Assembly (NCBI GenBank): GCA_013399855.1
Contig: VXAY01006167.1
Span: 557,777-621,776 of the forward strand
Source of the DNA: Oxyruncus cristatus
Lineage: Eukaryota; Chordata; Aves; Passeriformes; Cotingidae
Direction of reading: 5' to 3'
DNA: 64,000 bases
Shown here: one piece after another, positions 12,901 through 25,465 of the stretch
How the letters are laid out: every line of letters starts with the position of its first letter
Position numbering within the stretch: position 1 is the stretch's first letter
Notes under the pieces: model-generated
Told to the model about the DNA's origin: nothing
Databases searched by the model: none
Seen by the model: only the letters and a program-made list of their open reading frames with translations
Position numbers and translations under genes: made by a program

Positions 12901-14075
12901 GGTCGCGTACTTTTGTAAAGACCTCGGTAAGCAGCGCTACAGCCTGTGGTGCAACAGCAACAGTGCCGTCTCACATCCCCCTCACACTTCGTTTTCAGAA
13001 GTAATGATTCTCACCTCTTTAGAAATAATAAAGATTTGGGTGGCACAAAATGCAGATGCTTCCCAAGCACAAACACATGTGTACAAGTTTTGAAGGCTAC
13101 TCCCCATTAAGTGCTTTGGTTTCGGATAGTTTAATCTGTGTCCTTACTGGTTTAAGGCAGAACAATGGGTTTCTCAATTTAGGAATGTGTGTGTTAAAAA
13201 CAGGGATCAGATGAGACCTCTGTACCAAAGCAATGAGTTTCATGAGGGTATTTGAAATAAATTTTATCTACAGAAATCATCACCACATTTTGTATCCCAA
13301 AAAATGTCGGATCTTAGGAACGGAGTATTTCAGAAAGTATTTGACCACTGCCAGCAAGAACAGCAGTCAGGAAAAAGAAACCTCAGTTCACTGTATTGCT
13401 AAGCGAATGCAGCTGATTGCTCCCTTTGCAAGTGATGACGATTCAAATTCCTCAAAAATTGTAACAGCTTCCAGTAATGCTTTCCTTTGACAGCTCTGGG
13501 ACAAACTTTTTCATTCAGTCAGTCTTTTCTCTGAAGATTTATGTCAAAATTAGGGATGAGTAAAGCCTGCTTCTTTCCCTGCTTTCTTTTGCTTTTCCCC
13601 ATAGCTCTGCATTATTCTTTACTGAAAAAAAAAACAGTTGAGATGAAAGAAGAAGTCAAACCAACTGAAAACAAAACTTATCAAAGCAGGTCTCAGTGAA
13701 ATAAAACCAGAAAAAGTCTAAAGCAAAAGATGACTTTTTTCCCCCACATTTTGTCAAAGACCTATTTTTGACACAGGCTGGGGAAGACCAGAAACCTCTC
13801 TGAAGTCTACCTACATATTGCTGTCTGAATGCATATTCATATTTCAGATACCATAGTGACAGATGTTAAAGAAGAGAGATTTTTTACAGCAATTGGATGA
13901 GAAAAATTATGGGATTGAATGAAATTTTCTTTGGGTGTGCAGATACATAAATGTAGCGAGCATTTATAATACTCTGTCTTTACGTATTATCCACACAATA
14001 ATGTTTTGATTTGCTGCAAATTACAGAAGACTTAAAACATTAATTTTAAAAAACTTTCCCTGACTGCCTTTATCA

Positions 14076-14077
14076 TA

Positions 14078-14108
<31 letters not shown>

Positions 14109-14109
14109 C
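14076..14109. repeat. (CA)n microsatellite
   Basis: ACACACC followed by an uninterrupted CA run of about 12 units. Confidence 0.95.
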
Positions 14110-17100
14110 TCTTATTTTCTGTACAATAACCCCTCTTTCTAGTGATCCTCATAGGAATAGTAGCTCAGAGCTAGGAAGCCTGAGAGGATGCAAAGAAGGG
14201 CCACTCCCGTAGCTACTTTTACCAGGGTCATGCAGGGGTTGATAGTGACAATTTTATGCTTCTTTTGCGGCCTTTATGCTTCTCTGTGTGCTGTATTTAA
14301 GGCAATAAACACAGAGCAAAATCTAGAAATGACAAATTTGTCTGTGTCCATAGGAAACAATACCCTGTGGACATTTCTTCACACATACAATATAGGAGCC
14401 AGAAGCCATTACTTTAATGAATTCAGTATTAGTATTTTACTCGTGCCAGATAAAAAATTTGAGAAATGGTATCTAGATAATGGAATTTTATTGTTGTTTC
14501 GATACAAATCAACAATACCTCAACTCAGTCTGAAGTCAGTTTACCACAGAGAAAATTCCCCATCTCCCAAGCATCCTGGTACATATAAATTAAACATTCC
14601 CAGATCTGAGGTTATGAATGAAAACCAAGGTGTTTGGAAGTTAAATCAAATGTCCATATCAATCAAATATCCACTGTAGAACTGTCTCTGCTCATGTCCA
14701 CATTTTAGTCAAGACTGCTTTTGACATTTCTATAAGTAGTAAACAGCCACAGGAGCTGTCTTCTCAACTACTTCAGGAGAAGGGAGAGTTTTGGAAGAAG
14801 TGAGTATTCATGATTTGGATGCAGAATTGCACAAAGGTAGATTTTTGGACAGGTGAAGCAACAACCAAAATTAGTGGTCTTACTACATGCCCAGACAGAC
14901 ATCTAAACACTCTTGGGAAGTATCTCCCAAACTATTTACTCTGCACTAATTCTGCATATTTGAATGCTCCTGTTACAATACAAAATAAAGAGTTGTTGTG
15001 GGACTCACTGAAGAAACAAGATACCAGAGGGAGTCACCAGTGATGGGATAAGGAAATTGCTGGGAGAAAGCATCCAGGCAAGGGAAGGGGGTTGGAGGAA
15101 CACGGGGCCAGCATCATAGGCTAAGGGGGAAAGGTGGCAGTGGTGCTGGTGGAAACACCTGGAAGTTCCCCACCTGGGGCATGGCTTGAGACCAACATTG
15201 TCCAGAAGATGACAGGAGTGAGAACAGAAGCAGGGCACACCAAAAGTGTCAGTGATCCCTTTCTACAAAGGTGTAAGGCAAAGTCTTAGGACAACTATAG
15301 CCCAGCACGGAGCTTGAGTTAACACCATGGTCACCAGGTTTCTGTTCTCTTGGAAAGGGTGTGCCCTTCCACACTGGACAAACCTGTTGTGCCCAGCTGC
15401 CCCAGACCCTGGGGGGTCAGCACAACCACATAAGCCTCTGCAGAGCTAAGGAGCAGGCTGGCCAGCACTGCTCCCGTGGGGTTCTCACGACACACAACAA
15501 CGTCACTAAGGTTAAGAAAGGCAAAAGGCTCAGATAATGCTGGATATGCTTAGCCTGATCCTCCTATCAGGAAAAGAAGAGGCAGAACAAACAATGGTGA
15601 GTTTATCAGAAACAAGAGATGGTTTATTGAGAAAGTGTTCCACAATTACTCCTTTGAAGGAATTTGGAACCTTGCCCCTTCAATAGGGCCGCTTACTATC
15701 TGCTCCAAAATTAGATTGGCAAATCCCTCCTAGCCTTTTCCTACCAGGAAGACTATCTACTCCATCCAGGAACCCTGAATCCCAAGTACGTGATATAAAC
15801 TGACAACTGGTAGTCAATGGTATTGGCATACCCACTCATCAGAGCTATTTGCACAACAGGAAACATCCTGTTTTGGTTCATCATTGTGTAATTCAATGCC
15901 ATGTTATTAGAGATATGAGAAAAATTTCCATAGAAAGAGAGATTGAAAAGAACAGGACTTCTGGTTTAGACAAGCAACAAAAATGGACATGCTAGGCTAT
16001 GTGACACCAAAAAAATCTGCTTCTGAAATCTCACAATGAAAGAACAAGAGAGAAAAAAATTAAAAGCATTCAATTGAAAGCTGATAAAAGGATTTATTTA
16101 TTTGTACTCTAAATGCAAGTAACTTCAGGATCTAACTGTCAACTGATATGACTGAAGCCAAAAAGAAAAAAAAATCAGTAGGATTAGGAGTTTATCTGCT
16201 TATTAGGAATATATATCATTACAAAACTAACTTGCTAAACTATGTTTTTTTAGCCTTCAGTTAGTAAACATAACCAACAACTGTTGAAAATCCCTGGAGT
16301 ATTTTGAGGTAGTCAGTCTGAAGATTTAAAGGGACTCATTGAAAACCTTGGAAAAATCTGATTGTACCCCACTTGCTGTCTCATAATTCTACCTTACTGG
16401 CAATCATAATCAAATAGTTAGCTGATAAACAAAGCAGGCTGGTAAACATTCATTGACAAACACTGTAATGTTCAAACTTTGCTCTCACAATTCATTAGCA
16501 CAGTAACCCCTTGTTGCAATAAAATAAAGTCTATGTCCTTTTAGTTTTCCCATCATGAAAAGGTATTTTATTTTTTTTGTAACATACTTACCTAATGAGC
16601 ACATAACTCCTCAGACAACTCAAGTCACGTCCTACTGTAAATTTGGACTACGTACAAAGTTCTACTTGGACCCTGACAAATCTGGGCCAGGCTCAAACAA
16701 CCCTAATGCCCTGTCTCATGTGGGTTCCTGGAAAGTGTAGACAGGCAGTCTCCTCCCTGTCAGCCGAGTTTTTAATTTGGGTTTTCTGAGATGTAGTTCA
16801 TTCTAGTAAATAAACTCCAATTACTCACACATAGGAAAAGTCCCTGGAATAAGGTCCAATAGAGAAGTGTGAAGGTCTGCCTTGCTGCCACCAGAAATAA
16901 GAAATGAATCCCATACATTCACTATTAGGATTATGCAGGCTTCTGACTTCAGGGACACCTTATTTTAGGATGTCCCAGCAGAGTTTAACCTGTCTTTCTA
17001 CAAAAGGCTTGGCTAATGGGTCATACAGTGTCACCTTTGCTAATATGTGCCAAATATATCTTCCAGCCTTGAACTGACTTCCCCCTAAATTCAGAAGGTG

Positions 17101-20100
17101 AGCTACTGCGTGTCTAACTGATTTAAATTCAAAGTCAGCAGCATGTATCTTCTGCAATCTACATCTTTCTCACAGCTCACACTCCCAAAACACAACTTCA
17201 AGACACAGGTTAAAAATGGAGGGAGCTATTTGCAAAATAAGTACTGCAGCTCATTTTACATGCCTAAGCTTGTGAAAGATCTTCACTAATCTACCTCATA
17301 CTTTCCATCAAGCAGTTCTATCAGATGTGTTAAAAAACAGATATGCAAATTTTAGGTAGAAAGGAGTTTCTTTCAGGAAATTGAACGTAAGGGGTATCAA
17401 AATAAGACTTGATTGTAAAAAGACATTAATTCAACTGCAACGGCTTCCTAATTCAGAGTATTACATTGATGCTTTATGAGCACATTATCTACAACTCAAT
17501 GTAAATGCTGTAACAAACTGAAATTCAGAGATAGAGACTGTTCAGAGGTTTGGCTTGGACCCCATCCACAGAGGCTTTATTAATCAGCACAGAAAGTTTA
17601 GCCTAACCTTTGCCAGCCAGTTCAAGGTAGAGAAGCTTCCCGAAAGACAACATAAATGTCTTTTATCCTAGCAGACATCTAGCAGCTCCATCTGCTCTAG
17701 CTATAGGACTGTGTCAGACCTTCCCATGTCACCTCATCACTGCTGATGTGCTAGACCACCCGAGCCACGACCGAGACATCACTGCTGTGGGTGCAAGAGC
17801 AAGCTAATCTGAAAAGCACTCTGTGTCTGTCACATGGAAAAAATCAAAAGCCAAAGCTCTGTATCGCTGGTAAGGCCCCCAAAGTGCTGCAGGACATGCA
17901 CACACTTCGCAACAGCAGAGCATTCCAGTCTCAAGCTTTGCCCTCCATCCCATCCACGCCAGCCAGAGCTCACCTATGTCTTTTTACTTTTCTACAGCCC
18001 AGCACACATAAGAAGAACAGCTGAATCAGGAACAAGCAGAGAATTGCTTTTTAGCAACATTACAAATGTTAACCTAAACAAACCAACAAGCGAAAAATGG
18101 CGTGGCAGTAACAGCGATGAAGGCACAGCACTTTATCATAATCCCGTCTAACAAGACAGGGAATTTTTGTCAATATGTTTCATGCTCAGAAAATGTGCTG
18201 CTCAGCGCTTTGATACTGTACGAGCCAAACACATTTTATTTTAGTGGGGAAAGATTCTTTCATGTAAAAGCACATGTTGGATCCAGATCCATGTCCTCCC
18301 ATAGAAACTTCCTGACTCATTCAGACAGGGACACGTGGTTGTGCCCACAAGAATATAGTGCACTGGAAGAAAGCACCAAGCATATGGGCAGAAAGTCCTT
18401 GAAACGATTTTCAAGGACATTTACATGACAGAATATTAGGAACCTTTTTTAAAGAATTTATTCACTGAGAGCCCTTAGAGGTCTGGCCCAGAGACATGTA
18501 ATTATATCCTGTTAACAGATTAGCAGTGGAGACAAGTATCAGGCCACTACAAGCGACCAGTAGAGCAGTTCCAATGACAAGGCAAACCTATTCCTAGTGC
18601 ACAGTTATGAAATAACTTGCCAACTTGAAAAATGTCTTCTGAAGCCATACAGTGGGTCGATGAGTTATGCCATGGAGTGTTATAGTTTATAGCACTCTGC
18701 AGAGTGCAACTCTCCTTCCCTTTCAGGCATTCTCTGGGTTGCACACTTCTTTGAGCACCTTACAAGTCCCTGGTCTACTCTAGATTTCACACATTTCTCT
18801 CCTAGGTTATCTTTCCACAGCTCTAGCAACCTCCATAGCCAACTTCAATCCTTTTGTATTGCAGATCCTTTCATCTTTAATATTGTGCTTTGGGGTTTTT
18901 TTGCTTTTTTTTTTTATTTGATTAACTGAAAAGTTTTGTAAGATAAACAAACTTCCCTTCTTCTGTCTGAAGATGCTATAACTACACAAGGAGAGTGGAT
19001 TTTTTAAGTCCCACAAACTCTAACACATTACTTCCATTATTTTTCTTCCTGGATACTCACTGTGATTTATTTAAACTATTTTATATAAAACTTTATTTAA
19101 ACATGGATGTCCTTAACCTTTTTTCACTATTTATATTTGGGGTTGAGCTATCTACCTATCTAAATTTATCAAGTTACTCTCAAGTACCTCAAAGTCTTCA
19201 GGAGCTTTGAATAACCTAAAGGTTTTGGTATCAGCTTGAATATTGCTGGGTGATTAATGAAAATGTTAAGTAACAGCTCTCAAGAAAAGACCATTAAGCA
19301 GCACATTCCCATGGATGAAACACCTATGAGAGTCAAAAGGCTACAAAGCCTGGAATCAGTCTTAAGCCAAGTTTAGCAGCGGCAGAGACAGGTTTACCAT
19401 CCACTCTCAATTTCCTTCCAGTATCTACAGCTCCTGTGAACCCATCTAGTGATGCTGTTCTATCAGTATCTAATAATTCTACCTCTAATTAAAGTGTTTT
19501 TTTCTTCATTTTTACTGAACTTGCAAAGTTCTTTCACCCTCCAATGGTTCCAATGAAGGGAACTGTGCAGCTGTGCAGAGAGACACCAGGACAGTAGGGC
19601 TTGGGCCAAAGGCTGTGAAAAGCTGAGAGCATGGAATTTATTCCACAATTAAGCAGCATCAACTCTCAAGCAATCAGGGTTAGCTCCCAAGAAATCGCTC
19701 AATATCGTCCTGAGAGTGCTGTGGGACTGCAAGGGTGAAGCCCTGAGGATGGAGCTGCTGCTGCCTGCCCACGCTGGCAGCCTTCAGTGGGCTAACAGCC
19801 TGCCACAAGAATACTTATGTGAGATAGCCATAGCCTTTAAAATTGGATAAGAAAGAATAGAAGCGAAGCAGCGTAAAATGTCACATCCAGACAAAAGAAC
19901 AAAATAAAGGGATTTTTTTCCCCCCCTTACAGCAAGAAAAAAAGTACCTAGAGGAGCTTCTTATCCTTTCCTCCATCATTTTTTTTTCCTTCTCAAGTTT
20001 CCTTCATGCAGGGAAATAATTCTCTGTTGACACCTATGCAACCACAGATGTGTCAGCATGAGCTGACTGGGTGGAAAAGAAAAAAAATATTTACCCCCAG

Positions 20101-20252
20101 CATTTCTGCGATCTGCTGCATTGCCATTGCTGCCGTGATTTATCAAGGCCTGTTACACATTTTAGCTCAAGCTTCTCAGTCACACAAATGATTTCCTCTC
20201 AACAAATGAAAAATAACAGTGAGCTGCACAAGTTTGCGGGAAAGAGGGCGAA

Positions 20253-20280
20253 GGGGAAACAAGAAAGGGGAAACAAGAAA
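20253..20280. repeat. 14-bp perfect tandem duplication
   Basis: GGGGAAACAAGAAA occurs twice in a row just upstream of CpG island 1. Confidence 0.95.
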
Positions 20281-20379
20281 GAGTATCCGTGTGTCCCCAC
20301 ACCCCCACCCCGGCGTCTGCCTCGAAAATAGGAGTAATACAGTGAGGAGCAAACAGCTGGAGATTGGATGCTGAGAGAT

Positions 20380-20850
20380 GCCGGTGAACGACCCCGGGCA
20401 TACGAAGCACCTCCACCGCCCCTCCTCGCCCACACATCCGCAGCCTCGGCTCTCTCCCGGAGCCCCCCTGTCTCCCCGCCGGTGAGGGAAGGTAGCCGGA
20501 GGGAGAGAGGGAAGGGGCGGGGTGGGGGGCAATGGCTGCAGAAATGCAGCCTCAGCAGGGAGACGAGGCTGTCAGCCTCCAGAGCACTTCCCTGCGAGGG
20601 AGCAGATAAGAGGGAAAAGGTGAATGGGAACACTTGTCACAGCAGATGGCGGCTTTGATTTGCAGAAGAAAGAGGGAGGGGGGGCGGAAAATAGGGGAGG
20701 GGTGGCCGTCCCTGCCCGCCCGGTGCCCGCCGCTCCCCCCCGAGCCCCCGGACCGCCGCCCACCCTGCCCGTGCGCCCCGAGGACTTGTTGACCTTCCCC
20801 GCAGACTTTGTAAGACGAAGTGAGGGGTTTCGGCAGCCCCGGCCGCCTTA
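20380..20850. promoter_or_regulatory. Orphan CpG island 1
   Basis: GC-rich block with about 34 CpG dinucleotides by hand count in roughly 470 bases, in two clusters (about 20382-20520 and 20706-20848), against few CpGs in the surrounding tens of kilobases. Frames on both strands are low-complexity Pro/Arg/Gly/Ser translations with no recognisable domain, so I do not call a protein. Unmethylated islands of this kind usually mark promoters or developmental enhancers. The nearest gene I can identify, MBOAT1, ends 31 kb away and starts outside the window, so an unannotated transcript or a distal element is possible. Strand is unknown. Confidence 0.6.
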
Positions 20851-21010
20851 TACATTTTATTAACGCTATGCTAATTAGCCCCGCATTGATTTTCTTGAAA
20901 GGATTCAAGGATCAAATGGCCATGAATAGAGCTGGCAAAACCTAATCTACTAATGGATTTAAGAGAAATATAAAGCTCAAATAAAAATATGATTATTTGG
21001 GGTCTACTTA
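20850..21010. promoter_or_regulatory. AT-rich, possibly conserved flank of CpG island 1
   Basis: Directly after the island the composition switches to AT-rich with homeodomain-type sites: TATGCTAATTAGCC, CATTGATTTTC, GATCAAATGG (TCF/LEF-like) and AATATGATTATTTGG. CpG island next to AT-rich motif-dense DNA is common at developmental enhancers. Conservation cannot be measured here. Confidence 0.25.
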
Positions 21011-21140
21011 ACTGGTACTTATCTTTAAAATACTTTCACAGAATTTCCCTATTCCACTGAGGTGGAAAAAATACAGTTACATTTTTTAAAGATACTTTAG
21101 CAATAGCTCCAAACAATGCCTTTTGTTTTTCTCCTTTCTT

Positions 21141-21175
21141 GCCTTGCCTTGCCTTGCCTTGCCTTGCCTTGCCTT
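21141..21175. repeat. (GCCTT)7 pentanucleotide microsatellite
   Basis: Seven perfect GCCTT units, in a C/T-rich surrounding. Confidence 0.97.
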
Positions 21176-21846
21176 CTCTTCCCAGTGGGGGTTGGTTCAA
21201 AGCAGAGACACTCCAGAGCACTTACCCACCTGCAGGGTTCTCATTTTTTCTGACATACCGTGGCTGTGTTTCCAGTAGCTGGAATGGCATTTGGCCCTTT
21301 TACACCAGGTAAAGACTTGACCCTGGATCTTTTTGTGCTGCAGCGGGGTGTTTTCTCACCGTAAAACCCCTCCAGATTTTGCACAATGCATCCCAAGTTC
21401 ACGGGGATGGACTCCAGGGAGGGTGTCAGGAGGTTGCACAACCATGCTGGGGGATTGGGGAACATGTGTCCCACACTAACCAGGGCTAGCCTTCTCTCTC
21501 CCAGCAGTACATCTCTACCTGGTGTAAATCACCATCTAGTCCAAGGGCCTGAGCCACAGACAGGGCTCACAGTATGGCATAGGTTGAATACAAGAAAATG
21601 GTCTAAACTACGAAGAAATAAGACTTAGTGGGAGAAAGAAGACATCAGGCAAATGCAGACAGGAAGGAAACACAAGGAAGTAACAGGAAAATAATAGTCA
21701 GCTGGACAGGCAGTCACTCCAGCACACCCACAAGCAGTTGTCCAGTTTTTTATAGATACCATTATAAAGGACAGCTTGAAGGCGGGTTGGACAGCTATAA
21801 TAAGTCAAGTTTGGATCTGGCTGCAGGGGATGCAACTTGAGCACAA

Positions 21847-21940
21847 AAGGCAACAGGAAGGAAAACAGGGAGACACTTGTTTGAAACTTTAACAAGGCAA
21901 CAGGGAAGAAAACACAGAGGCCCTTGTTTGGAAATTTAAC
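21847..21940. repeat. 47-bp tandem duplication, two copies
   Basis: Copies at 21847-21893 and 21894-21940, each starting AAGGCAACAGG and ending TTTAAC, differ at several positions (for example AGACACTTGT against AGGCCCTTGT). They are old enough to have diverged. No function is evident. Confidence 0.9.
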
Positions 21941-24900
21941 AATAGAGCAATAGGCATCAGAAAACTCTTTGACTGGAGGTGGAAGTAGATATTTCATGAG
22001 TACGCAAAAGATGATGGTGAACCAGTGATGTTCCAGCTGGGAAATCAGGCCTTGAAAACTAATATATGTAACCAATTTCAATGCAACATGGGAAGACAAG
22101 CAAGTGGAGGGAATCCCTCAACATCGACTCGCATGGCCCACACAACAAGCCATAGAAAACTTGGATCGTGCTGGTCAAGCAATCTGGTGTGTCAGGACAT
22201 CTGTGTACGTAGGTAACCTGGTGACAGCATGTTCTCAAAGTTTCAGAAGGTCACAGAACTTAAAAAGAATCTTAAAATGGAGACTACCAAATTTATTATG
22301 CAGACAACTACACTGACCCTAATTGCATTGTTTTTCTCCTAGGCATACATGCAAACTAGCAGATCTGAACCAAAGTGCAGTTTGTGCTAGGAACAAAGTC
22401 AGAGCTGGGCAAAATTGTAGCTGGGATCAAGTGGGCAGAAATCTCAAGTGTGTCTCCCCTACCATTGCACTAGAGAAGGCACTATACAAGCTCCCTCCCA
22501 AATCTCTCTCCAAGCTGTTTTCTCTCAGTGATTCAAGATCAAATGTGCACAGTTCACTAGTAAAAAGATCATTATTTTAACTGTCAGCAACAGCCTCAGC
22601 CTGTGCTACCATTCTGTCTCACACACCACTAACAATCAAAGCTGTCCAATATGAAATTAGCTGTCAGTCCTCAGGATGTTGGGTGTGTCAGAACAAAATC
22701 GAGTGGGGCATCCCACGCTGGGTTGGGTATTCAGCATTTGCCAAACAAAAAAATAGTCTTCTCTCCATTTTAGTTAGCACAGTGAGCAAATATACCTTTA
22801 AACCAAACCTTTCACATCTAGGTGGTGGTAGTAAGGTGGATTTCTATATCACTGCTCCTGGCGCACAACCATTCTTGTAAAACTGGGGTCTGCTGCCACA
22901 TAGTCTGCATTTCCATGTGTTGACTGTTTTATTGATAAAACTCCTTTTAGCTCTGAGTGGCTGCCACTAGGTTGCATAGTTGTCTAAACTCTGAAGTGTA
23001 GTGATTTTACTTATTCACCCTCAGCAGCACGATCGCTCTCTGTCCCTCCAAGAAGCAACACTGGCTGCACCTTTGCACAGCTCCAGGGCAATGTGTTTGC
23101 TCCAGGATGCCTCAGCAGACAGAATTCACTTCAAAAGAGTTACACCAGCCTAAAATCTAAGCAAGGAAGGGCAGGTTGGACCCATTGGGCTCCTGATAAT
23201 ACAGTTGTCACCTCGTAATATAATCCATCTGTTTGGCATCTGTTCCATACATCAAGCCCTCACAGTACAGTATACTTGGGCTCTCAGACTGGTGCAATCC
23301 TTGTCCAACAGCAAAGCTCCAACCTCAACTCCCCCCTTCAAGCCACCATTTTCCTCTCAAAAATCCCCTTAGAAAAGTTTCTACAGTCTTCCGTGCTTCT
23401 AAAACTAGGGCTAAAATTCACCACCCTTCTGAATCCTGGATGTGATAACACTACCAGGCCTCAAATAGACTCTGTTCACTGCAGCAAGGAGACCTCCACC
23501 TTTGAGACAAGCTTTAGACATAATCTTCCCTAACAGGGCTTATGCCTCTGAGAATTTATATTCTGCACCCACCCCATTCACGGTCAAGAGGTTCTGCCAT
23601 GTGAATAAAAAATGACATGTCTTTTGGGTTATTAGAGGGTTATTTCATTGCTTTTTCCACAGATGGCTTCTGGTGCTCACAAAGGGACCATCACAGTGCT
23701 GGAAAACAATGCCATCAAAATGCTCATGTTGTTCAGCAACTGTGACTCCTATTTCATGGGACTTCAGGTTTTGCAGACATTTGGCTTTCTCAGGCTCAAT
23801 CCAAATCCAGGTTTTGGAAGACAAGAGCTGACTGCACACGAAATCAAAACGATAATGGTGGCAGGAAATAATTGGGGGAGATGGCAAAAGTGATGCTCGC
23901 CATCTGGATGGAGGGAAGCCTTGCCCTTTGTTGCCCGGCTGGAGAAGGCCTCCTGGATTTCCAGATGCTTTTGAATGTTCCAGTGGCAGCAGGAGCTACG
24001 AGTGTTTATTTCCCCTTCTCCTATCTGCTTGGTGAGGAGATTTCAACCTCTTGTCCTGTTGGACTGTGTCACCATTGTCTGTGCTTTTCTCATCTCCAGA
24101 CTGGATCGCTGCCATGTGGTCTGCTCAGCTCTACGTCTGAGGACCACTCAGAAACTTCAGCTAATTGCAGCATGCAGCTGCCTGCTTACATATCCACATT
24201 TCAGACACAAACCATAGAGCGCAGATGGCACACAGGCTGCGCCAATTTTCAGTTCATTTCCAGGTGCAATTCAGGCCTGAGTTTCTAAATCTCCTTGTGA
24301 TTTGAACCTGCTCATCCCCCAGAGACTACCTCTGCCTACGAACACTAGGTCCACCGTGGAGATGAGTTGAGGCATTTGAACTGAAAGTCCTTTGAGCAGT
24401 GCATTTGGAAGTGGCCTGTTTTTTTTTTTTCCTCTCAGTAGAAGGCGGCCCACAGCTCTTGAGTTTGCTTCCTTGTGTAGCAAACCTTCAGGGCACATTG
24501 CAAAACTTGCCTCTTTTGTTAAGCTTTAGTTTAAAATATCGGGGTGGGCTGAGAAGGGAGGTTTTGCTGAGGACACTTTCACTTTCTTTGTTGTCATGGC
24601 AGTATAATTCAGCAGGGAATATGAGGTTTGATTTGTTTTTATTTTAACTGTAGCTAACGCAATCTAAGATTGTGCACAGCATAAATGAAATCAAATAAAT
24701 AATTACAATTGCTTCAGGCCAGTGCTGTTTACTGGAGAGCCAGGGAAGGAAAGACAAGAATCACGTATTTCCAGAAAGGATTAAGTAGGCATGGCCAAAC
24801 AAAAGGGAGTAAACCAGGTTACCTCCCATAGCTCAAGCTACGGGATGCCACTGATTACTATCCTTGCAAGTGGATTCTTGGGGTCTTAAGTGTCCTTCAA

Positions 24901-24988
24901 GGTCATATTGAGAGTTCACTGCAATGTGTGACTGTTGGTCTAGGGAGGAAAGGAAAGAGATATTGACCAAAACACACTGTCAACCCCC

Positions 24989-25006
24989 CCACACACACAC
25001 ACACAA
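24989..25006. repeat. Short (CA)n tract
   Basis: A C run then about eight CA units, followed by C-rich sequence. It lies just left of the large gap. Confidence 0.85.
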
Positions 25007-25039
25007 CCCCCTCCCACCCTCCAAAAAGAAAGAAATTAG

Positions 25040-25465
25040 AAGGGGCAAGGGGAAGGGGCAAGGGNNNNNNNNNNNNNNNNNNNNNNNNNNNNNNNNNNNN
25101 NNNNNNNNNNNNNNNNNNNNNNNNNNNNNNNNNNNNNNNNNNNNNNNNNNNNNNNNNNNNNNNNNNNNNNNNNNNNNNNNNNNNNNNNNNNNNNNNNNNN
25201 NNNNNNNNNNNNNNNNNNNNNNNNNNNNNNNNNNNNNNNNNNNNNNNNNNNNNNNNNNNNNNNNNNNNNNNNNNNNNNNNNNNNNNNNNNNNNNNNNNNN
25301 NNNNNNNNNNNNNNNNNNNNNNNNNNNNNNNNNNNNNNNNNNNNNNNNNNNNNNNNNNNNNNNNNNNNNNNNNNNNNNNNNNNNNNNNNNNNNNNNNNNN
25401 NNNNNNNNNNNNNNNNNNNNNNNNNNNNNNNNGGGAAGGGAAGGGAAGGGAAGGGAAGGGAAGGG
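25040..25465. repeat. G-rich (GGGAA)n array interrupted by an assembly gap
   Basis: Left flank: GGGGCAAGGGGAAGGGGCAA units up to 25064. Right flank: about six and a half GGGAA units at 25433-25465. The N run lies between. The array probably continues through the gap with a unit change. Its G runs could form G-quadruplexes, a likely reason for the sequencing failure. Confidence 0.9.
25065..25432. other. Assembly gap, 368 N
   Basis: A run of N inside a G-rich pentanucleotide array. Any open frame drawn across it is an artefact. Confidence 0.99.

Larger units (their letters stand above)
9988..20379. other. Intergenic, no gene seen
   Basis: Ten kilobases of AT-rich sequence with the CA repeat at 14076-14109 and a TA/TG-rich patch near 12178-12212. 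The 163-codon plus-strand frame at 14188-14679 matches nothing I know and is within chance expectation. No CR1 or LTR was recognised. Confidence 0.55.
21176..25039. other. Intergenic, no gene seen
   Basis: This contains the 47-bp duplication at 21847-21940. At 24640-24720 an AT-rich patch (AATAAATAATTACAATTG) looks like a homeobox-site cluster. No coding evidence. Confidence 0.55.

Noticed and set aside
14188..14679. 163-codon plus-strand frame
   Set aside because: No recognisable domain or homologue; one frame of this size is expected by chance in AT-rich sequence of this length.
20176..20908. Overlapping Pro/Gly/Arg-rich frames on both strands of CpG island 1
   Set aside because: GC-rich DNA has few stops, and all six frames give low-complexity sequence; treated as a regulatory island, not a gene.
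21600..22300. Possible endogenous retroviral LTR around the 47-bp duplication
   Set aside because: No TG...CA termini, primer-binding site, polyadenylation arrangement or gag/pol frame could be recognised.
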